DNA of 7,820 nucleotides, from NCBI GenBank assembly GCA_027031305.1, contig JALVRJ010000395.1:914-8733 (forward strand), read 5' to 3'. Below the pieces are notes generated by a model that worked only from the letters and a program-made list of their open reading frames with translations, was not told the origin of the DNA and searched no databases. Within the stretch, counting starts at the first letter, position 1. Each line of letters begins with the position of its first letter. Source of the DNA: Hyphomicrobiales bacterium (GTDB lineage Bacteria; Pseudomonadota; Alphaproteobacteria; Rhizobiales; Aestuariivirgaceae). Positions 1 to 7,820 of the stretch are shown one piece after another. A program made the position numbers and the translations under genes.

Positions 1-4351
<4,351 letters not shown>

Positions 4352-4360
4352 GGTTCACCA

Positions 4361-4368
4361 CTTTCCTC
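4361..4368 (-). promoter_or_regulatory. Ribosome binding site of gltB
   Basis: On the minus strand GAGGAAAG lies 9 nt before the ATG at 4351. It is a strong purine-rich Shine-Dalgarno match and agrees with the start forced by the upstream in-frame TGA. Confidence 0.75.
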
Positions 4369-4533
4369 AACGGTTCTCGGCCATCGCGCCAGATCATCGC
4401 CTCGCGTTCCACCGGCCGCCAGATCGTTTCATCGACATTCCCGCTGTTCGGGTCGGCGCGCCTTCTCCGCCGCCGACGCTTCTCCAGCCTCTTCCGGCGG
4501 CGCCTTCCGGAGATCCGGACATCCGGCCTGGCG

Positions 4534-4561
4534 AAAAAAATAGGACAGCCTTTCTGTCCCA
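4534..4561 (-). terminator. Intrinsic-terminator-like hairpin in the gltB leader
   Basis: Read on the minus strand, GGACAG (4559-4554), a loop AAAGG, and CTGTCC (4548-4543) form a perfect 6-bp stem. A flanking G-U and U-A pair extend it to 8 bp, and seven consecutive U residues (4540-4534) follow at once. On the plus strand the hairpin is preceded by the A-run and not followed by T's, so it is directional toward gltB. No minus-strand gene lies just upstream for it to end. It could therefore attenuate gltB, stop antisense transcription out of the aldolase gene, or be a protein-binding palindrome instead. The structure is seen directly; its role is inferred. Confidence 0.6.
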
Positions 4562-4569
4562 GTTTGGCG

Positions 4570-4599
4570 GTTATGCCAGAAAAGCGTGTGCCTTGGCAA
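4570..4599 (-). promoter_or_regulatory. Candidate sigma-70-type promoter facing gltB
   Basis: On the minus strand TTGCCA (4599-4594, five of six to TTGACA) is followed after 18 bp by CATAAC (4575-4570, four of six to TATAAT). Transcription would begin near 4563-4565, which is the very base of the terminator-like hairpin. That makes either an unusual start-site hairpin or a chance match. Alphaproteobacterial promoters are hard to call by eye. Confidence 0.35.
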
Positions 4600-4708
4600 G
4601 GCGGCAGGCGACAAAATCGCATCCCTCCGCCATCACGCCCGCGACACGGGGTGGCGAAACGCCCGGCCCGGGTGCATATGTTGAAGGCTCTCGCAATGCC
4701 ATTCACAC

Positions 4709-4715
4709 GGGGTGA
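4709..4715 (+). promoter_or_regulatory. Ribosome binding site deciding the threonine aldolase start
   Basis: The purine-rich GGGGTGA is spaced about 8-9 nt before the ATG at 4724. It overlaps the alternative GTG start at 4712, which itself has no Shine-Dalgarno sequence upstream, so the ATG is favoured. Confidence 0.5.
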
Positions 4716-4723
4716 TATTCGCC

Positions 4724-5761
4724 ATGCACTTCCTTTCCGACAACACCGCCGCGGCCCACCCGGATATCTTGCGGGCCGTCACGCAGGCCAACGCCGGGCA
4801 CGCCCCCGCCTATGGCGCCGATGGCTTCACCGAAGAAGCCGAAAAACTGCTGGAAGCCACGTTCGACACCGACGTGCGCGCCTTTCTCGTCACCACCGGC
4901 ACGGCGGCGAATGCGCTGGCGCTGTCGGCCATGACGCCGCCCTATGGCGGCATCCTCTGTCACGAGGAGGCGCATATCAACACCGATGAATGCGGCGCCC
5001 CGGAATTCTTCACCGGCGCCAAGCTCATCCCGCTGCCCGGCGAGCACGGCAAGCTGACGCCGGCCGGGGTCAAGCGGCGCCTGGCCGCCTTCGCCCACGG
5101 CGAGCATCAGGTGAAGCCGGCGGTGCTGTCCATTTCCAATCCCACCGAGAGCGGCGTGCTCTACACGCCCGGAGAAGTGCGCGCCCTGGCCGACCTGGCG
5201 CACGAGCACGACATGTTGCTGCACGTCGACGGAGCCCGCTTCGCCAACGCCGTGGCGGCGCTGGATTGCCACCCGGACGATCTCGCCGGACGCGCCGGTG
5301 TCGACGCGCTCACCCTTGGCGCCACCAAGAACGGCGCCCTGATGGCGGAGGCGGTGTTGTTCTTCCGCACCGCGCTGGCGGTGGAATTTCCACGCCGGCG
5401 CAAACGCGCCGGACAGCTCGTCTCGAAAAGCCGTTACCTCGGCGTTCAGTTCGTCGCCTGGTTGCGAGACGACCTGTGGCTGGAGCTGGCCCTGCATGCC
5501 AACGCCATGGCGCGGCTGTTGAGCGCGCGGCTGGAGGCCGTCGAGGCGGCAGACATCGCCACGCCAGTGCAGACCAACATGGTCTTCGCCTGGCTGCCGC
5601 GAAAACTGCACGAGGCGCTGGTGGAAGAGGGTGCGGAATACTATTGCTGGCGCGAGGAACACGAGCGCGTGCTGGCGCGGCTGGTGTGCTCCTGGCAGAC
5701 CACGGAGGAAGAAGTGGAAGCCTTCGCCACTGCCCTCGCCCGCCACGTCGGCGCTGGCTGA
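4724..5761 (+). CDS. ltaE: Low-specificity L-threonine aldolase (PLP-dependent)
   Basis: Cytosolic enzyme that cleaves L-threonine or L-allo-threonine to glycine and acetaldehyde; it belongs to the beta-eliminating lyase group of fold-type I PLP enzymes. The 345-residue product matches the usual family length of about 330-350. It begins with the typical SDN motif (residues 5-7). TTGTAAN (57-63) should hold the PLP phosphate, His84 in HEEAHI should stack on the PLP ring, Asp169 and Arg172 in HVDGAR contact the cofactor, and Lys202 in LGATKNGA is the expected Schiff-base lysine. Arg319 in the C-terminal domain is the likely substrate-carboxylate ligand. A GTG at 4712 would add only four residues (MIFA) and lacks its own ribosome binding site, so the ATG was chosen. 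Which threonine isomer is preferred cannot be read from the sequence. It lies head-to-head with gltB and 174 bp upstream of purH on the same strand; glycine supply for purine synthesis is a plausible but unproved link. Confidence 0.93.
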   Translation: MHFLSDNTAAAHPDILRAVTQANAGHAPAYGADGFTEEAEKLLEATFDTDVRAFLVTTGTAANALALSAMTPPYGGILCHEEAHINTDECGAPEFFTGAKLIPLPGEHGKLTPAGVKRRLAAFAHGEHQVKPAVLSISNPTESGVLYTPGEVRALADLAHEHDMLLHVDGARFANAVAALDCHPDDLAGRAGVDALTLGATKNGALMAEAVLFFRTALAVEFPRRRKRAGQLVSKSRYLGVQFVAWLRDDLWLELALHANAMARLLSARLEAVEAADIATPVQTNMVFAWLPRKLHEALVEEGAEYYCWREEHERVLARLVCSWQTTEEEVEAFATALARHVGAG

Positions 5762-5782
5762 GCCCCGCGTTCATGGCGGGCG
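5737..5782 (+). repeat. Inverted repeat spanning the ltaE stop codon
   Basis: CGCCCGCCA (5737-5745) and TGGCGGGCG (5774-5782) are perfectly complementary over 9 bp with a 28-nt loop containing the TGA. There is no T-tract after it, so it is not a canonical intrinsic terminator. It may be an RNA-stabilising or weak pausing structure, or chance in GC-rich DNA. Confidence 0.4.
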
Positions 5783-5834
5783 CGAGGGGCGTCCCGGCGG
5801 CCTAACGAGCGCACGCCGCGCGGGCAACATGTCA

Positions 5835-5909
5835 CGGGATGTTTTCATTCCCGCGTGTTTCTGCCACATTCCGATCGCAAGGACAGGGATCCGCGGGATC
5901 CATCGGGAT
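5835..5909 (+). promoter_or_regulatory. purH upstream region with small hairpins and GGGAT repeats
   Basis: The spacer before purH holds a hairpin CGGGATG-TTTT-CAT(T)CCCG at 5835-5853 with one bulged T. Further on are three GGGAT repeats at 5886, 5895 and 5905, the first two as full GGGATCC. The self-complementary GGATCC pair can fold as a 6-bp stem with a GCG loop. No clear -35/-10 pair was found. Any regulatory role is inference. Confidence 0.25.
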
Positions 5910-5920
5910 TTGTCACAAGC

Positions 5921-5927
5921 AGGGAGG
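5921..5927 (+). promoter_or_regulatory. Ribosome binding site of purH
   Basis: AGGGAGG ends 8 nt before the ATG at 5936. It is the best Shine-Dalgarno sequence in the window and decides the start over the upstream in-frame GTG at 5855. Confidence 0.8.
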
Positions 5928-5935
5928 CATATACC

Positions 5936-7516
5936 ATGGCCCAGCCGGTGCGCCGCGCGCTCGTTTCCGTTTCCGACAAGACCGGGCTCGTCGATTTCGC
6001 GAAAGCGCTGGTGGAGAAATTCGGGGTCGAGATCGTCTCCACCGGCGGCACCGCCCGCACCCTGAAGGAGGCGGGCATCGCCGTGAAGGACGTTTCCGAC
6101 CTCACCGGCTTTCCCGAGATCATGAACGGGCGGGTGAAGACGCTGCATCCCGCCGTTCATGGCGGCATCCTGGCGGTGCGCGGCAATGCCGAGCACGAGG
6201 CGGCCATGGAAGAACATGGCATCGCGCCCATCGACATGGTGGTGGTGAATCTCTATCCGTTCGAGGAGACGCTGGCGAAGGGGGCTGATTACGACACCAT
6301 CGTCGAGAACATCGACATCGGCGGTCCGGCGATGATCCGCGCGGCGGCGAAGAACCACGCTTCCGTGGCGGTGGTGGTGGACCCGGCCGATTACGACAAG
6401 GTGCTGGGCGACATGGAGCAGCACGATGGCGGCACCTGCCGGAAATTCCGCCGCAAGCTGGCGCAAAAGGCCTTCGCCCGCACCGCCGCCTATGATGCGG
6501 CCATTTCCAACTGGCTGGGGCGCGTGGTGGCGAACCCCGACGCCCCGGAAGATGCCTGGCCCGTTACCTTCACCGCCCAGTTCGTGAAGAAGCAGGACAT
6601 GCGTTACGGCGAGAACCCGCACCAAAGGGCCGCCTTTTATACCGACCGCGAGGGCGCGAAGGAGCCGTGCATCGCCACCGCCGAGCAATTACAGGGCAAG
6701 GCGCTGTCGTATAACAACATCGGCGACGCCGACGCGGCGCTGGAGTGCGTGAAGCAGTTCGACGAGGGGCCGGCCTGCGTCATCGTCAAGCACGCCAACC
6801 CCTGCGGCGTGGCGGTGGCCGACAGTTTGCTGGCGGCCTATGACCTGGCTTTCGAAACCGATCCGGAATCGGCCTTCGGTGGCATCATCGCCTTCAACCG
6901 GCCGCTGGACGGGGAGACGGCGAAGGCCATCGTCGAGCGGCAATTCGTGGAAGTGATCATCGCGCCGGAGGTGACGGAAGAGGCGCGCGCGGTGGTGGCG
7001 AAGAAGAAGAACGTGCGCCTGCTGGCCACGGGCATGTGGGAGGGCGCGCCGAAGCCGCGGCTGGACTTCAAGCGGGTGAACGGCGGCCTGCTGGTGCAGG
7101 ATGCCGATCTCGCGCTATACAAGGAGCTGAAGGTGGTCACCAAACGCGCGCCGACCGAAGAGGAGATGCGCGATCTCATCTTCGCCTGGAAGGTGTGCAA
7201 GTTCGTCAAGTCCAACGCCATCGTCTATGCCAGGAACAACCGCACCATTGGCGTCGGCGCGGGGCAGATGAGCCGGGTGAACTCGGCGCGCATCGCGCGC
7301 ATCAAGGCCGAGCACGCGGGGCTTGAAGTGAAAGGCTCGGTGGTGGCCTCGGACGCCTTCTTCCCCTTCGCCGACGGCCTGCTGGAGGCGGCCGGCGCCG
7401 GATGCACGGCGGTGATCCAGCCCGGCGGCTCCATCCGCGACGAAGAGGTCATCGCCGCCGCCGACGAGCACGGGCTGGCGATGGTCTTCACCGGAATGCG
7501 CCACTTCCGCCACTGA
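5936..7516 (+). CDS. purH: Bifunctional AICAR formyltransferase / IMP cyclohydrolase
   Basis: Catalyses the last two steps of de novo purine synthesis in the cytosol: formylation of AICAR by 10-formyl-tetrahydrofolate, then ring closure of FAICAR to IMP. The 526-residue product fits the family (E. coli about 529). The N-terminal MGS-like cyclohydrolase domain (about 1-200) shows SVSDKTGL (11-18), STGGTA (35-40), NGRVKTLHP (64-72), NLYPFE (105-110) and [17 protein letters not shown] (124-140). The C-terminal transformylase domain shows RYGENPHQ (223-230), LSYNNIGD (257-264), the catalytic Lys285-His286 pair in [16 protein letters not shown] (314-322), KSNAIVYA (425-432) and the closing PGGSIRDEE (496-504) and FTGMRHFRH. 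An in-frame GTG at 5855 would add 27 residues with no family resemblance and is rejected. The reading frame is intact. The next gene starts 25 bp later with no terminator between, suggesting a shared transcript. Confidence 0.98.
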   Translation: MAQPVRRALVSVSDKTGLVDFAKALVEKFGVEIVSTGGTARTLKEAGIAVKDVSDLTGFPEIMNGRVKTLHPAVHGGILAVRGNAEHEAAMEEHGIAPIDMVVVNLYPFEETLAKGADYDTIVENIDIGGPAMIRAAAKNHASVAVVVDPADYDKVLGDMEQHDGGTCRKFRRKLAQKAFARTAAYDAAISNWLGRVVANPDAPEDAWPVTFTAQFVKKQDMRYGENPHQRAAFYTDREGAKEPCIATAEQLQGKALSYNNIGDADAALECVKQFDEGPACVIVKHANPCGVAVADSLLAAYDLAFETDPESAFGGIIAFNRPLDGETAKAIVERQFVEVIIAPEVTEEARAVVAKKKNVRLLATGMWEGAPKPRLDFKRVNGGLLVQDADLALYKELKVVTKRAPTEEEMRDLIFAWKVCKFVKSNAIVYARNNRTIGVGAGQMSRVNSARIARIKAEHAGLEVKGSVVASDAFFPFADGLLEAAGAGCTAVIQPGGSIRDEEVIAAADEHGLAMVFTGMRHFRH

Positions 7517-7541
7517 GCGCGATCACGCAACGGGGGCCGAC

Positions 7542-7820
7542 ATGATAGTCGATCGCACAAGGGCATCTGCACTGGCGCGCCGGCGCGCCCGCGCCCTCCT
7601 GCTCGCCATCATGGCCTGCGTGCTGTGGCTGCTGACGCCGGCCATCGCGCCGGCGACCGCCCAGCAGGGCGCCATGCCACCGGCCAGGGCAACACCTGCC
7701 ACCACTACCCGCGCGGGGGACAATGCCGGCGACGCCACCGCTACCATCGCGCCACGCCCTTCCGTGGCCACGCCCCCCATCACCGTGGCCAAGGAGCGCT
7801 ATCGCCTGTTCGTGTTCGGC
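7542..7820 (+). CDS. N-terminus of an exported protein, probably SGNH/DUF459-type hydrolase, cut by window edge
   Basis: 93 codons are visible and open to the right edge. Residues 1-18 are Arg-rich (five Arg between 7 and 17, including RRR at 13-15), followed by a hydrophobic core (about 19-36, [13 protein letters not shown]) and a likely signal-peptidase site after Ala40 in ATA-QQ; an uncleaved anchor is also possible. Residues 43-84 form a Pro/Ala/Thr-rich, low-complexity linker typical of envelope proteins. The last visible residues, RYRLFVFG (86-93), resemble the first beta-strand of SGNH hydrolases, where GDS with the catalytic serine would come next; alphaproteobacterial DUF459 proteins have this architecture. 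The serine itself is outside the window, so the family call is inference. The ATG at 7542 has a GGGGG run 5 nt upstream; an internal ATG at 7611 (Met24) would lose the positively charged n-region. It is probably co-transcribed with purH, though no functional link to purine synthesis is obvious. Confidence 0.6.
   Translation, partial: MIVDRTRASALARRRARALLLAIMACVLWLLTPAIAPATAQQGAMPPARATPATTTRAGDNAGDATATIAPRPSVATPPITVAKERYRLFVFG

Larger units (their letters stand above)
4352..4723. other. Divergent intergenic region between gltB and the threonine aldolase gene
   Basis: This 372-bp stretch has no recognisable gene. It separates two divergently transcribed genes, so it must hold promoters for both. 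The gltB-proximal part (4352-4533) would be a roughly 180-nt leader if the promoter at 4570-4599 is real. Seen here: a terminator-like hairpin (4534-4561), three TCCGG boxes 8 bp apart (4506-4526), an interrupted palindrome TGGC-N6-GCCA (4565-4578), an 11-bp palindrome CCTTGGCAAGG (4591-4601), GGCGAAACGCC (4653-4663), and a 10-bp direct repeat ACACGGGGTG at 4644-4653 and 4705-4714. No clear promoter for the aldolase was found; a CATATG hexamer near 4675 is a weak -10 candidate. No good sigma-54 match (GG-N10-GC) was found at the TGGCAT sequence. Confidence 0.7.

Noticed and set aside
4394..4522. 42-codon minus-strand frame in the gltB leader, a possible leader peptide or upstream ORF
   Set aside because: Gly/Arg-rich, no good ribosome binding site before its ATG at 4522, and no run of one amino acid codon that would suggest attenuation by translation.
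4543..4570. The 4543-4559 hairpin as a plus-strand terminator
   Set aside because: On the plus strand the stem is preceded by an A-run and followed by AGTTTGG, not a T-tract, and no plus-strand gene ends before it.
4565..4580. Sigma-54 promoter at TGGCAT on the minus strand upstream of gltB
   Set aside because: The GG element is not followed by GC at the required 10-bp distance (AA is found instead), so it fails the -24/-12 consensus.
4703..5746. 347-codon minus-strand frame opposite ltaE
   Set aside because: The plus strand carries all threonine aldolase motifs and the PLP lysine; the antisense product is low-complexity and unrecognisable.
5855..5935. 27-residue N-terminal extension of PurH from a GTG start
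   Set aside because: The extension has no family similarity, and the strong AGGGAGG site sits just before the ATG at 5936, where normal PurH proteins begin.
5771..6688. 305-codon minus-strand frame opposite purH
   Set aside because: Mirror of purH codons, rich in His/Gly/Val/Arg; no motif and no convincing ribosome binding site.

Overview
This 7.8-kb window is GC-rich chromosomal DNA whose proteins look alphaproteobacterial. The case for this is the form of the glutamate synthase large subunit, the GC-driven codon choice with almost no TTA/CTA/TCA codons, and a probable DUF459-type SGNH protein next to purH. I cannot name a genus from the sequence alone. There are no mobile elements, tRNA or rRNA genes, or CRISPR arrays.

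Layout. Positions 1-4351, minus strand, hold nearly all of gltB, the large (alpha) subunit of NADPH-dependent glutamate synthase. Its C-terminal end runs off the left edge. Positions 4352-4723 are a 372-bp divergent intergenic region with several inverted and direct repeats. It includes a convincing intrinsic-terminator-like hairpin on the gltB strand, directly downstream of a promoter-like pair of hexamers. On the plus strand follow a low-specificity L-threonine aldolase (4724-5761), a 174-bp spacer with small hairpins, purH (5936-7516, AICAR transformylase/IMP cyclohydrolase), and, 25 bp later, the first 93 codons of an exported protein that is probably an SGNH/DUF459-type hydrolase cut off by the right edge (7542-7820).

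How the genes fit together. All three recognised enzymes are housekeeping nitrogen metabolism. Glutamate synthase supplies glutamate, the general amino donor. Threonine aldolase makes glycine, which is both a purine-ring precursor and a source of one-carbon units. PurH uses 10-formyl-tetrahydrofolate in the last two steps to IMP. The metabolic link between the aldolase and purH is inferred from adjacency and pathway knowledge. No new biological system is evident. The most curious element is the hairpin plus U-tract in the gltB leader. Many long reading frames opposite these genes, including one of 1112 codons opposite gltB, are codon-register shadows caused by high GC.
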